Positions 46,998 through 57,196 of a stretch of 64,000 nt of DNA are shown here, piece by piece; position 1 is the stretch's first letter; every line of letters begins with the position of its first letter. This DNA is from JACKHO01 sp041398745 (GTDB taxonomy: Bacteria > Planctomycetota > Planctomycetia > Planctomycetales > Planctomycetaceae), in assembly GCA_041398745.1 (NCBI GenBank), contig JAWKUB010000005.1, forward strand, positions 62,001 to 126,000. The letters run 5' to 3'. The notes beneath the pieces are model-generated. The model had not been told where the DNA came from. It saw only the letters and a list, made by a program, of their open reading frames with translations, and searched no databases. Made by a program: the position numbers and the translations under genes.

Positions 46998-48416
46998 CTA
47001 CGCAATAATGTCGTGAACCACATTCCCGGCGACGTCGGTGAGGCGCATGTCGCGGCCGCTGAAGCGGAAGGTCAGGCGTTCGTGGTCCATGCCAAGCAAA
47101 TACAGCAGGGTGGCGTGGAGGTCGTGCATTTCGAGGCGGTTTTCGATGGCGTGGTATCCGTATTCGTCGGTGGCACCGAAAGCCATGCCACCGCGTACAC
47201 CGCCGCCGGCCATCCACATGCTGAATCCGAAAGGATTGTGGTCGCGACCGTCCGTTCCCTGGGCGAACGGCGTGCGTCCGAATTCTCCGCCCCACAGCAC
47301 GAGGGTGTCGTTGAGCAGCCCGCGGGACTTCAAATCTTTGAGCAGTGCTGCGATGGGTTGATCGACATGCAGTGCGTTCTTTTCATGGTTCGCCTTCAGA
47401 CCACTGTGCTGATCCCAACGATCGCCCGCGCCGCCGGGGCAGGTGAGTTGGACGAATCGCACACCGCGTTCGACGAGTCGTCGGGCAATGAGGCAGGAGC
47501 GGCCAAAGGTTTTGAGCCCATCGACAGGAGAGTTTAATCCGTACATCTCCTGGGTGGCCTGCGTCTCCGAATGGATGTCCATGAGTTCGGGGACTTCCAT
47601 TTGCATGCGAAACGCGAGTTCGTAATTGCGAATGGCCGATTCAATGGCATCGATTTCCCCGGTCTCCTGTAGCAGTTGTTCATCGAGTTGCCGCATGAGT
47701 TTCAGTTTCCGAAGCTGTGCGGCCTCGGTTGGTTCGCGACGACTAATGTCCGCGACAGGATTTGCACCATCCTTGAAAATTGATCCCTGAAATGTGGCGG
47801 GGAGGAATCCGCTCCCGAAGCAGTCGAGCCCGCCCGGCGGAATAAGTCCACCATTAAGCACAATGTACGCGGGCAGATTCTGGCATTCTGTTCCCAGGCC
47901 ATAAGCGGCCCAGGCTCCCATGCTCGGACGCCCCTGCAGGCCGTGGCCGGTATGCAGAAAGTAGTTGGCGTTGGTGTGCTCAGAGAACTCCGAAGTCATG
48001 GACCGCACCACACAAAGGTCGTCGGCACAGGTGGCGACATGCGGAAACAAATCACTGACGGGGAGCCCCGACTCGCCGTACTGATTAAACTTCCAGGGTG
48101 ATCCCAGCGTGTTCCCAATGTTGTCGAACTGGGTCGGCTGGATTTCCATTTTGAATGGCTGGCCGCTCTCCGCCTGCAACAGCGGCTTGGGATCAAACGT
48201 GTCGACCTGCGAGGGGCCACCATCCATGTAGAGAAAAATGACCGACTTGGCCCGCGGTGCGAAATGGGTCGGCTTAGGAGCAAATGGGTTTTCATCCCGC
48301 TGAGCCGCCAGGCCCGCCTCGGCGAGCAATGCGGTTAACCCAATCCCGCCCGCACCGAGTGCAGTGTTCCAAAGCATGTCACGTCGGTTAAACAGTCGCG
48401 AATTTTGTGAATGCAT
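46998..48416 (-). CDS. Second Tat-exported DUF1501 protein
   Basis: 472 residues from the ATG at 48416. Tat-like signal FNRRDMLWNTALGAGGIGLT, then the family start SVIFLYMDGGPSQVDTFDPK. Later motifs are VLWGGEFGRTPFAQGTDGRD and FRFSGRDMRLTDVAG at the end. Unlike the copy at 28252 it has no DUF1549/DUF1553 partner beside it. It belongs to the longer DUF1501 subgroup. It is divergent from the large kinase gene, with 129 bases between them. Confidence 0.92.
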   Translation of the reverse strand: MHSQNSRLFNRRDMLWNTALGAGGIGLTALLAEAGLAAQRDENPFAPKPTHFAPRAKSVIFLYMDGGPSQVDTFDPKPLLQAESGQPFKMEIQPTQFDNIGNTLGSPWKFNQYGESGLPVSDLFPHVATCADDLCVVRSMTSEFSEHTNANYFLHTGHGLQGRPSMGAWAAYGLGTECQNLPAYIVLNGGLIPPGGLDCFGSGFLPATFQGSIFKDGANPVADISRREPTEAAQLRKLKLMRQLDEQLLQETGEIDAIESAIRNYELAFRMQMEVPELMDIHSETQATQEMYGLNSPVDGLKTFGRSCLIARRLVERGVRFVQLTCPGGAGDRWDQHSGLKANHEKNALHVDQPIAALLKDLKSRGLLNDTLVLWGGEFGRTPFAQGTDGRDHNPFGFSMWMAGGGVRGGMAFGATDEYGYHAIENRLEMHDLHATLLYLLGMDHERLTFRFSGRDMRLTDVAGNVVHDIIA

Positions 48417-48545
48417 GGCAGGTGGGAGCCCGTGGCATAAACCGTGGGCAATTCGGGAGGTTGGAAAAATTCTCAAAAAGTATGAGGCGCTGGCGACTCA
48501 TACGTCGCATGACATGATGAACTCACAGTATTCTGGAGCACAACC

Positions 48546-51500
48546 ATGTCTGACGACTCCCCTCAAGTATCACATGTTCCGCCAGAAAATGCACCGTCTG
48601 TTGATCCACAGTCGGTCGAAGGCATTTTCGTGAACGCATTGGCGATGACTTCGAAGGAAGAACGAACCCGCTTTCTGGACGAAGTTTGCGGCGAAAATGT
48701 CGAGCAGCGTCAGAAGGTGGAACTGCTGTTGCGAGCCTATGAAGACGCCGGCAGCTTCCTCGAACAACCGGTCTCGGACATTCCGGCCCAACTCGGAAAG
48801 CCCTCACTCTCCCTCGATTTTCTGACGCCTTCGGATGACCCCTCACTGCTCGGGACGCTCGGCCCGTATGAGGTTTATGAAATCCTCGGACATGGCGGGA
48901 TGGGAATTGTCTTTAGAGGACGCGATCCCAAACTCAACCGCGTCGTCGCCATTAAAGTGATGTCTCCTGCCTTGGCGATCAACCCCAACGCACGGCGGAG
49001 ATTTATCCGCGAAGCACAGGCAGCGGCCGCCATCAGCCATCCGCACGTGGTCACCATTCACGCTGTCGATGATGACGGTCAAATTCCGTACCTCGTTATG
49101 GAGTGCGTGGTTGGTCAGTCTTTGCAGCAGAAAATCGACAAGGTCGGCTCACTGCGGCTGACAGAAATTCTCCGTATTTCGCGACAAATTGCCGAAGGTC
49201 TGGCTGCCGCCCACAAACAGGGACTCATTCACCGCGACATCAAACCGGCCAACATTCTGTTGGAGAATGGTGTCGAGCGGGTCAAAATTACCGACTTCGG
49301 ATTGGCCCGTGCCGTGGATGATGTCTCGATGACGCGTACCGGTGAAATCGCCGGAACACCGCAGTTCATGTCGCCCGAACAGGCACGCGGCGAACGTGTC
49401 GATCAACGGAGCGATTTATTCAGCCTCGGCTGTGTCATGTACGCCATGTGCACGGGACGCTCTCCGTTCCGTGCGACGAGCTACGCCGCGTCGGTGCATC
49501 ATGTGGTGAACAGTCCCCCGCGTCCCATTGAAGAAATCAATCCCGAAATTCCGGACTGGCTTGCAGCGGTGGTCGCGAGGCTGTTGTCGAAGAATCCAGA
49601 CGAGCGCCCGCAAACAGCCGACGAAGTCGCTCAGCAAATGGAGCATTTCCTGTCGGCGGTACAGTCACCGACGACGACTTCACCGCCAATTGTCATCCCG
49701 CCACCGATCCCTTTACCTGTATCGTCCCCCACAGCAAGGAGTGAGAACACTTCGCAATCTGGCTGGGCACGACCAACTCTGACAAATGACCTCAGCGACG
49801 CCTTCAAATGGGTTGGCCTCTATGGTGCGTTGCTGACTTTGGCCGTTTATATTTTTTGGGCGATGGGGCCACGAGTTTTTGATCCGGTTCACCAAGCTTA
49901 TGCCGGAGCCTATGGCACAGTCGTCCTGGCCTTCGCAGCCCTCATTGGCTGGGCGGGTGGTCGCGTACGTGCCATCCAATGGGGTAGCGAAGCATTTGTC
50001 TCGCTCCTCTTCGCGGCGATTCTGTCTCTGTTGATGCCGTTTACTGCCATTCTGGGAGTCCCTTTAGGTCTACTTGCGATCTGGGCACTCTACACTCAGA
50101 AGGGACGAACAGCCTCGTTGTCAGAGAGCGAAACTGCAACGCCGTCCGCACAACTGCCTCACCGTCTGCTTGATTTCGGTGTGGTAGTCGGAACGATGCT
50201 GCTCACGCTATGCATTGCCTTGCTGGTGAGCCCCGACATGCTCGTTTGGCCGCATAACTTCGTGATCACAGGACTGATTTCACTTGTGATTGTGATGCTC
50301 AGCCTGCCCGTGCGGGGCCAATTGTTTCAAGGTCGTTTCTGGCGCGACCTTACTCTAGCCATTTGTGCCATCTTGTTAACTGGAGCGTTGCTGATTATTC
50401 CCAACTGGGTCGAGTCGCGTGAGTTTGGCGGAGTGTTTATCTCTGAGTGGCTCTGGTACGTCATTAACCTGGTGCTGTTTGGCATTCCCCTTCTGTTTGG
50501 TGGCTGGCTGGTCTGGCACCTGCTGGGAGAATTTGCATGGAAGCGAAATGAAGAAAATGCCGCCATCACCACACTGATTAGAGGCGTCGCGGCGGTCTTC
50601 ATTCTCGCCGGCTTGTCATTCGTCCTGATGATTGGGACCTTCCTTCTCAGCAAAAGCGAATCCACCGGACGTCTGCGAATCCACGTCGCAGATGGTGCGG
50701 CCATTGGTGAAGTACGCATTGATGGGCGACCTGCGACGGACAGACAGAAGGTTGGGAACGTTTACGAATTCGACCATGTACCAGTCGGACGTCGTCAAAT
50801 TACCGCAGACATTGGCAACAACCGCGTTTTCAGCAAGACAATTGAAATCTATCCGCGCATTAACGAGTTGGATATCCCCGGTCCCTCGCCCGCGATTCCT
50901 GCCGTTGGTAGCGAAGCAATGGATGGTTCGTCGTACGGCGAAATGTCTGGGACTGGAGGCGATTCGATGTCTGCTGAAATGGGAATGGGCGGCGACTTTG
51001 GTGGATATACAGGTATGCTTCCCGGAATGAGTTCCAGCGGCTACCCCGGCATGGGCCCCAGCGGTTATTCCGGTATGGAGTTCCCGGGATTCGGGAATCC
51101 CGATCCGCAGGATGAGCTTCTGCGCTACAAAACTGAACTTCAGCTCCAACAGAGTCAGCGTTTGCAGTTGTTGAACCAACTGGGGCCAGACCACCCCAAA
51201 ATCAAAGAAATTGACGCCAGGATTTCCACCCTCGAAAAGCTCATTGAAGAATTCATCCCGGCAGGTCCTGATAAGCCAGAAGAAGATTCTCTTCAGCAAA
51301 CTCTTCGCGACCGTGTCGAGGACCGACTTCGCTCAACCAAGCAGCAACTGGCCGAGTTGATAGCGAAGTATGGTATTGATCACCCGGAAGTCAGAAAGGC
51401 TGAGGCACTCATTGCCAATCTCGAGCAGGCCATGGCCGACATGGCCATCAAAGATGACGTCAGTGAATCGACGGGGCCAAAGGTTGTGTCCTCACCGTTC

Positions 51501-52796
51501 GTGGTATCCAGTCGCGGTGGACGCCGGGGATTCCTGAGTATTTCCATTGATGATCCCGGCATGAGCGTTGCGGTGCGGCGTAAAAGTGTGTTCGACGGCA
51601 CGCTCTCTGCCGAAGAAGAAGTCTTCACGACGGTCGGCAATCATCGACTGGGCGTCATGCCCGGTACTTATCAAATCCTGATACAACGCCGTTGGATTGG
51701 TTGGGACCGCCAATTGACAGAGTTGACGGTTAAGGAAACTCAGACGACCGATGTCCAATTTTCCTGTGACTTGACTGAACTATCCACGATTGATGCGAGC
51801 GAGCTTCAGCTGACAAATGGTTTCAAATTCTATTGGAATAATGTCGGCTATCAATTCGGCGAAGCGAGCAATAAGACTTTTGCCCAGCATGAATACATCG
51901 CACTTTGCCAGCTGCTCAGCGCGTATGACAAAGGCGAAGAAGTCTCTGAGCTGAACATTGCTGCTTCGAACTTCCCTAATGAACTGGTGCGTAGCGACGG
52001 AGATACCGGCAACGCTCGGTTGGTTCCGCTCAAAGCAGTTGAACTGAGGATTGACATTCAAACAGAACATATCGGCGGTCGACTCGTTTTTCCCGAGGAG
52101 TTTGGCGGAGAGAGAACATTCGCCGAACTGGGGACAACAACCATCCGGGTCCCACCAGGCGAATACGGCTGGAAAATCCAGGACCCGTACGTCGGTTGGT
52201 CGGGCGCAAAACCAACGCCGTTGACGCTCAGTCTCGACCAACCACAGACTTTGATTTTCAAAAGAGATTTTCGCGACCATGCTGTGCCCATGATTGCCGA
52301 GGGTTATGTCTCCTCAAGTCCCGAGCGACACTACGTCTTCCATTGGGGTGACGAAACGACACAGACACAATTCATGGGGCGCGGTTCGATGTCCAACTCA
52401 GGAACGACGTTCTTCTTCGAGTTAGAGCAGGCAACGGTCATCGGGCGACTGCTGGACGGCCTTGCTGACAAGAAGTATGAATTGGATGAAGCAGAACTCA
52501 TCGAAGACCTTAGCCGCAATGGCAAGCCAGTCGAACATCTCACTCAGCTGTTCCAGAGCATTGGGCAACCATCGCGGCGCGAGTTCGGAAATACATTCAC
52601 CCCCGATTCATGGCTGATTCTCCCCGGTTCCAAAGAGGGCATGTACCGCATTCGGCCCTGGCCGAAAGGGCTCGTTTCTGATGAAGAACATGAGCAACTG
52701 TTCGGGCCGGAAGTTGAAATGGTCGAACCGGAAGTGGAAAATCCGAAGGAAGACCAACCCGCCGAACCAACGCCGTCCCTCGAATCAGCTTCGTGA
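48546..52796 (+). CDS. Giant membrane Ser/Thr protein kinase (PknB-like N-terminus)
   Basis: 1416 residues, GGAG before the ATG. An N-terminal helical lead (residues 25-75) is common in planctomycete kinases. The kinase domain (about 107-370) is complete: GHGGMG 115-120, Lys137, HRDIKPAN with Asp231, DFG 250-252 and SPEQARG. After a Pro-rich linker come about eight hydrophobic helices (nt 49800-50660). Next is a PEGA-like beta domain (VADGAAIGEVRIDGRPATDR), a Met/Gly-rich stretch (GMLPGMSSSGYPGMGPSGYS), helical coiled segments (DHPKIKEIDARISTLEKLIE), and more beta domains to the acidic end. It likely senses an envelope signal and phosphorylates cytoplasmic proteins. The 3' end overlaps the convergent dus gene by 12 bases. 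Confidence 0.9.
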   Translation: MSDDSPQVSHVPPENAPSVDPQSVEGIFVNALAMTSKEERTRFLDEVCGENVEQRQKVELLLRAYEDAGSFLEQPVSDIPAQLGKPSLSLDFLTPSDDPSLLGTLGPYEVYEILGHGGMGIVFRGRDPKLNRVVAIKVMSPALAINPNARRRFIREAQAAAAISHPHVVTIHAVDDDGQIPYLVMECVVGQSLQQKIDKVGSLRLTEILRISRQIAEGLAAAHKQGLIHRDIKPANILLENGVERVKITDFGLARAVDDVSMTRTGEIAGTPQFMSPEQARGERVDQRSDLFSLGCVMYAMCTGRSPFRATSYAASVHHVVNSPPRPIEEINPEIPDWLAAVVARLLSKNPDERPQTADEVAQQMEHFLSAVQSPTTTSPPIVIPPPIPLPVSSPTARSENTSQSGWARPTLTNDLSDAFKWVGLYGALLTLAVYIFWAMGPRVFDPVHQAYAGAYGTVVLAFAALIGWAGGRVRAIQWGSEAFVSLLFAAILSLLMPFTAILGVPLGLLAIWALYTQKGRTASLSESETATPSAQLPHRLLDFGVVVGTMLLTLCIALLVSPDMLVWPHNFVITGLISLVIVMLSLPVRGQLFQGRFWRDLTLAICAILLTGALLIIPNWVESREFGGVFISEWLWYVINLVLFGIPLLFGGWLVWHLLGEFAWKRNEENAAITTLIRGVAAVFILAGLSFVLMIGTFLLSKSESTGRLRIHVADGAAIGEVRIDGRPATDRQKVGNVYEFDHVPVGRRQITADIGNNRVFSKTIEIYPRINELDIPGPSPAIPAVGSEAMDGSSYGEMSGTGGDSMSAEMGMGGDFGGYTGMLPGMSSSGYPGMGPSGYSGMEFPGFGNPDPQDELLRYKTELQLQQSQRLQLLNQLGPDHPKIKEIDARISTLEKLIEEFIPAGPDKPEEDSLQQTLRDRVEDRLRSTKQQLAELIAKYGIDHPEVRKAEALIANLEQAMADMAIKDDVSESTGPKVVSSPFVVSSRGGRRGFLSISIDDPGMSVAVRRKSVFDGTLSAEEEVFTTVGNHRLGVMPGTYQILIQRRWIGWDRQLTELTVKETQTTDVQFSCDLTELSTIDASELQLTNGFKFYWNNVGYQFGEASNKTFAQHEYIALCQLLSAYDKGEEVSELNIAASNFPNELVRSDGDTGNARLVPLKAVELRIDIQTEHIGGRLVFPEEFGGERTFAELGTTTIRVPPGEYGWKIQDPYVGWSGAKPTPLTLSLDQPQTLIFKRDFRDHAVPMIAEGYVSSSPERHYVFHWGDETTQTQFMGRGSMSNSGTTFFFELEQATVIGRLLDGLADKKYELDEAELIEDLSRNGKPVEHLTQLFQSIGQPSRREFGNTFTPDSWLILPGSKEGMYRIRPWPKGLVSDEEHEQLFGPEVEMVEPEVENPKEDQPAEPTPSLESAS

Positions 52797-53825
52797 GTTT
52801 GCACCATCGACGGGATAGAACTGATCCATCACTGCCTGCCACTGTTCGTCGGTTCGAAGCGTGGCGAAAGCATTCCGCACCGTTTCATGCTCGGGATGAA
52901 GCGGAGCGTACTTGAAGTTGAATTGACACATTTTCCGCACCCAGCGGTCGGGACCGTACAACTCCTTAAGCATTTCGGCATGCCGCATAATCCCGTGCCG
53001 TTGCTCAAGCACAGTGGGTGACGGAATGGCTAATTCTCCATTCCAGAGGGCCAGGCACTGTTGGAAAATCCAGGGGTTCCCAATGGCCCCGCGAGCAATG
53101 GTGACGCCGTCGACCCCGGTTTCCTGAATCATCCTGATGCAGTCTTCGGCGGTGAATAAATCACCGCTGCCGAGAATAACGCGCTCGCCCGCATGCTGTT
53201 TCAATTCTTTCAGAAACTCCCAGCGGCTCGGCCCGACATACTTCTGTTCGACCGTCCGACCATGCACGGTAATGGCTGCGACACCTAACTCGAATGCGCC
53301 GTCAAGAATGGTGAAGAACTTGTCACGACTTTCGCTGGTGTCATCAATCCCGCGCCGCATTTTGACCGTGACAGGAATTTCGGAGGGAACAACATCCCGC
53401 ACCCGACGGACAATATCGAGTGCCACATCGGGGCGTCCCAAATGGTAACCGCCCCGGCATCCCCCAATGGCCGACTTCACCGGACAGCCGAAATTGATGT
53501 CAATGACATCGAACCCTGCTTCGACCAGTCGCAGCGCGGCGGGACCGAAACGTTCGACATCCGACCCCATGAGCTGTCCCGCTACAGGATGGTCGTCATC
53601 ATCGACATGGAAGTGATGTTTTGTCTTACCGGTTTGCTTCACTTCGACAGCGAACCGTTCAATCATGACTTCGGCCAACGCGTAACTGGCGCCGTATTCA
53701 CGCGAGAGCCGCCGCATGGCCGCGTCGCTGTATCCGCTGAGTGCCGCCAGCACAAAGGGTGAATCCAGTTCGTACGGACCAATACGCGGACCGGCTTGTG
53801 GTAACGAGGAAGGGACTCCGCTCAT
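52785..53825 (-). CDS. dus: tRNA-dihydrouridine synthase
   Basis: 346 residues. The FMN TIM-barrel is shown by SPFVLAALSGYSDAAMRRL, the catalytic motif DINFGCPVK (Cys114), VKMRRGIDD, VHGRTVEQKY and GVTIARGAIGNPW. It reduces uridines in the tRNA D-loop with NADPH; the DusB group is nearest but the subtype is not certain. Its ATG overlaps the stop of the upstream endonuclease-like gene as ATGA, so the two are translationally coupled. Its 3' end overlaps the kinase gene by 12 bases on the other strand. Confidence 0.93.
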   Translation of the reverse strand: MSGVPSSLPQAGPRIGPYELDSPFVLAALSGYSDAAMRRLSREYGASYALAEVMIERFAVEVKQTGKTKHHFHVDDDDHPVAGQLMGSDVERFGPAALRLVEAGFDVIDINFGCPVKSAIGGCRGGYHLGRPDVALDIVRRVRDVVPSEIPVTVKMRRGIDDTSESRDKFFTILDGAFELGVAAITVHGRTVEQKYVGPSRWEFLKELKQHAGERVILGSGDLFTAEDCIRMIQETGVDGVTIARGAIGNPWIFQQCLALWNGELAIPSPTVLEQRHGIMRHAEMLKELYGPDRWVRKMCQFNFKYAPLHPEHETVRNAFATLRTDEQWQAVMDQFYPVDGANSRS

Positions 53826-54817
53826 GGCGACTCCTCCTCTACATCGTCCGCAATTCGCAGCATTGCCAGCACGGGACAGTGGTCAGAATTCACTGGTGTG
53901 AGTCGGTGACACTGGATGGGCTGAACCGTTGGACCAACCCAGATTTGATCGAGCCAGAGCACTGGAGCAGGATGCGGCCACGTCGGCGCATATCCATTAC
54001 CTGACACTTCAAACGCTTCCCGCAGGAACTGTCGCATGGGACCGAAATGCACTGACTCGACCGGCGTGTTGAAGTCTCCCATGACAATCAAATTCTTGTC
54101 GCGGAAAGGAGCGAGGTCGTTCGCGAGTTTGCCGAGCACGGGACGTCGCGAGTAATAGGGATCGGATTTCAAATCGACCACGACACATGTCAATTCGTGT
54201 CCATTCACCTGACAGTCAATGCGGCGGTAAATTGAATTCTTCGCCAGCTCTTCCGCAACGCAAGTGCCACTGGTCCCTTTGGTCATGATCAGCAAGCCAC
54301 CCCCAAGCAGCGAAATTTCGTAGCCGGGACAGTGTTCTTCCCAGAACTGACGCCGCTCTGCATTCGCCCAGCCTGACTCGACCAGCGCGACGACATCGGC
54401 GTCGACCTGATTAATCAAGTTCGCCGCCGGTGCCATGTCTTTTTTGCGTGCCACATTCCAGAACATTACCGAAATATCCGACTCCACCGTCGGCTGCGAT
54501 TTGTGGCTAAAGCATGTCGTGCCCCACGCGAAGAGCATCGCCAAAGACAACACGGCCCACACCAGCGAGTGGCGCCGCCATTTGAGTACCCACGTGCAAA
54601 TCGCGGAACAGAGACATCCCAAACAGAGCAAAGCGAGCGGAGTCGCATAGTAAATCGTCGAAAGAAACAACCAGCGGTCCGTAAAGGTGAGTCGCGTGAA
54701 CAGCCCGGCTGCTGTTACGGTACCACAAAACAGGTATGCCGCCCGCCAGTATCGATTCACGGGCGGGTCGAGCGGCTGCTGCTCTTCAGTTTGCTGAGGT
54801 GGTTCGCTGACGGACAT
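53822..54817 (-). CDS. Membrane-anchored endonuclease/exonuclease/phosphatase family protein
   Basis: 331 residues from the ATG at 54817. Three N-terminal TM helices (about residues 25-110) precede a soluble EEP domain with the expected motifs: SVMFWNVARK, VALVESGW (metal Glu), IVMGDFNTP, LDQIWVG and NSDHCPV. The topology matches EndA/ElsH-like or YafD-like membrane EEP proteins. Substrate (nucleic acid, phospholipid or inositol phosphate) unknown. It is the first gene of a two-gene operon with dus. Confidence 0.87.
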   Translation of the reverse strand: MSVSEPPQQTEEQQPLDPPVNRYWRAAYLFCGTVTAAGLFTRLTFTDRWLFLSTIYYATPLALLCLGCLCSAICTWVLKWRRHSLVWAVLSLAMLFAWGTTCFSHKSQPTVESDISVMFWNVARKKDMAPAANLINQVDADVVALVESGWANAERRQFWEEHCPGYEISLLGGGLLIMTKGTSGTCVAEELAKNSIYRRIDCQVNGHELTCVVVDLKSDPYYSRRPVLGKLANDLAPFRDKNLIVMGDFNTPVESVHFGPMRQFLREAFEVSGNGYAPTWPHPAPVLWLDQIWVGPTVQPIQCHRLTPVNSDHCPVLAMLRIADDVEEESP

Positions 54818-54913
54818 GTACTGGTGTTTGGATTGACGGAATTCTGGTCCGGTCCGCATAACCCGGCTTATTCATGAGTCTTGGATGGTGTATAAAGAAG
54901 GTCGCCGTATTCT

Positions 54914-55018
54914 GGTGGGTTACGTCCGCGAATCACTCGCCACAAAAATGACACCCTGTTCTTCGGGTTGAGTGATTTGCGTAACGCACTGACCTGATTG
55001 ACGCGGACTTCACCCACC
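54914..55018. repeat. Eroded inverted repeat upstream of the EEP-dus operon
   Basis: GGTGGGTTACGTCCGCG (54914-54930) is matched in inverted form by CGCGGACTTCACCCACC (55002-55018), 14 of 17 positions. An inner pair, GCGAATCACTC (54928-54938) and GAGTGATTTGCG (54970-54981), is also nearly complementary. It may be a decayed palindromic element. It lies in the 284-base gap between the AAA ATPase gene end and the EEP gene start. Confidence 0.45.
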
Positions 55019-55101
55019 CTACGAATAATCCAGAATGGTAGCAACGACTCACCACAATCCCAGCAGTACCTTTTCGATTCTCCTGAAGATGGCTCAAACA
55101 A

Positions 55102-57075
55102 TTACTTCCGGGTCAAACGAATTCGGCGAAGGCGGGCGAATTTCCCGCTTCCTGCAAAGGGCGGCAGCAACCGAATGGCCGTCGGACACCATCCCGGTTT
55201 GTCGGCCTTCTCTTCATCAGGTTTCTCGACCACGGGTAGTTGAGGATGGTTCTGCCCGGCGTAAGTCTCCGATTTCTCGGGATGCAGGTAAATCCGCTTG
55301 CCAGCGACGTACTCGCTGATGAGATCGCAAAACTTACGGCTCATGCGGGTCCAGACGACAAGTTTCGGATCGGCTCTCAGAACCAGTCCGTATTCCCCTT
55401 CAGTCTGCATGTAATTGCCGAAGTCCGTGAGTAACTCATGCCACGAAACCGTTGCTTTCAGTCGGATGTATTCCACCAGAGCAATTCCCAGTTGCCCATG
55501 CTCGGCCAACTCTAGCCATTTCGGACGCGGCGCCGCAGCCAGTTCCGGGATTTCACCCCGACGTTCTTCTTCTTCCAGTACCTGCATGACGCGAACGTCT
55601 GGAGTCGCAGGACGACACCGGGTTCGAGCCCACTCCCGCAGCTGAAAGATTTCATCTTCCATCGTGACGGAAAGCGGCACAGTGCGTTCCTTCGAATCCA
55701 GCAAATCCGTCTGCGACAAAACGCGGCCCGCACTGTACGACTCGATAATCGCCGAATTCACAATCGTTTCGATTTCAGCACCGCTGAAGCCGTCGGTCAA
55801 CTCGGAGAGTTGTTCCAAGTCAAACTTGTCTGGTCGCCAGCCGCGCCGCTCCAAATGAATCGAAAAGATTTGCAGCCGTTCGTGATAGTTCGGCAGGTCG
55901 ACAAAGAATAGTTCATCGAATCGACCTCGACGCAAAAGTTCCGGCGGCAGGCTCGACACGTTGTTGGCTGTCGCCACCACGAATACGGGAGCAGTGTGTT
56001 CCTGTAACCACGTCAGGAAACGCCCCAGAATGCGGGCCATGGTGGCATCTTGCCCAGCTTCGTCGTCAAACCCGGCAAACGCTTTGTCAATTTCCTCAAG
56101 CCACAACACCGATGGTGCGATGGTTTCCATCAACTTCAAAACATTTCGCAGATTCTGTTCCGACGAACCACGCGTTGCTTCAAGCAACGTACCCAAATCC
56201 ATTCGGACGAGGGGAAAGCCCAGTTGTCGGGCAATCGCCTTCGCACTCAGGCTCTTTCCGCATCCCTGCACCCCTGCAAGCAAGACACCTTTGGGATTCG
56301 CAATGCCCCGTTCGCGCGCGTCGGTGGAGAAACCTTCAGACCGCTGTTTGATCCATTCCTTCAAACCATCGAGTCCGCCGATGTCGTCAATTCCTTCGTC
56401 GAGGTCGAAGAATTCCAGCAAATCCGACCCCGACACCATGTGCCGTTTTTCAGAAACAAGCTGCACATAGACATCATCGTCAAACTGTTCACGACCAATG
56501 AGCGCCCGTGCTATAGCTTTGCGAGCTTCACCAACCGTCAGACCGAGGACTGCCTTCACGATGCGATCTTCCGCACGAGCGTCGACTTCAAACGGAATTT
56601 GTTCCCGTTGTTCGACGAGCAACCGGTGCAGTTGTGCCCTGACTTCGTCGGCACCGGGCAGCGGTAATTCCAGAAACGAAACATCCTTCTCCAATTCCGC
56701 CGGGATTTCATCGATGGGCCCCACGAACAACAGCACCTGCTGTCGAGCGGTCAGGTCAGGCAGCAGATCGCGAATGAGTCGGTTGACTGCGGGATCGCGC
56801 AGTGGGACGTGAAAATCCTTCAAGAAGAAAATGTGCTGCTCGGGATACGACGGAATGGATCGCAAGAACGTCATGGTGTCGTGCGATGACTGCGAATCGA
56901 TCGTCGGCTTCGGTCCGCCTGCTGACGACCACGTGACCAACCCGTACTCCATTTCCAGTGCCAGTTCGGCTATTTCATCTTCCCATCGCTGCTCTTCAAA
57001 CGTCTGCAGCAGCAATACGGGATAGCCCGACAGAATCCTCTGTCGCAGGTCGTCGAGTGTATCGGTGGTATTCAT
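55102..57075 (-). CDS. Ycf46-like AAA ATPase with C-terminal extension
   Basis: 657 residues from the ATG at 57075 (GAGGCTG upstream). The N-terminal 220 residues form a degenerate AAA-like module (PVLLLQTFEEQRWEDEI, FFLKDFHVPL, LLFVGPIDEIP), as in cyanobacterial and plastid Ycf46. The second module is a full AAA domain: GGLDGLKEWI, Walker A GVQGCGKS 268-275, Walker B VLWLEEIDKA, sensor ATANN and arginine finger LLRRGRFDE. About 180 further residues (PKWLELAEHGQLGIALVEYI, then a basic end) go beyond standard Ycf46. Cytoplasmic; in cyanobacteria linked to inorganic carbon response. It follows the large TPR gene by 121 bases. Confidence 0.9.
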   Translation of the reverse strand: MNTTDTLDDLRQRILSGYPVLLLQTFEEQRWEDEIAELALEMEYGLVTWSSAGGPKPTIDSQSSHDTMTFLRSIPSYPEQHIFFLKDFHVPLRDPAVNRLIRDLLPDLTARQQVLLFVGPIDEIPAELEKDVSFLELPLPGADEVRAQLHRLLVEQREQIPFEVDARAEDRIVKAVLGLTVGEARKAIARALIGREQFDDDVYVQLVSEKRHMVSGSDLLEFFDLDEGIDDIGGLDGLKEWIKQRSEGFSTDARERGIANPKGVLLAGVQGCGKSLSAKAIARQLGFPLVRMDLGTLLEATRGSSEQNLRNVLKLMETIAPSVLWLEEIDKAFAGFDDEAGQDATMARILGRFLTWLQEHTAPVFVVATANNVSSLPPELLRRGRFDELFFVDLPNYHERLQIFSIHLERRGWRPDKFDLEQLSELTDGFSGAEIETIVNSAIIESYSAGRVLSQTDLLDSKERTVPLSVTMEDEIFQLREWARTRCRPATPDVRVMQVLEEEERRGEIPELAAAPRPKWLELAEHGQLGIALVEYIRLKATVSWHELLTDFGNYMQTEGEYGLVLRADPKLVVWTRMSRKFCDLISEYVAGKRIYLHPEKSETYAGQNHPQLPVVEKPDEEKADKPGWCPTAIRLLPPFAGSGKFARLRRIRLTRK

Positions 57076-57196
57076 GGCAGCCTCAATTGATTTCGGCCCC
57101 ACAGAATAACACGCCCTGTCCAATGTCGCATGTACTCACGGAATGGAAGAAACCGCAAAAGTGACTTGCTGGACGGACAACGTAGTTCCTTTGTGT

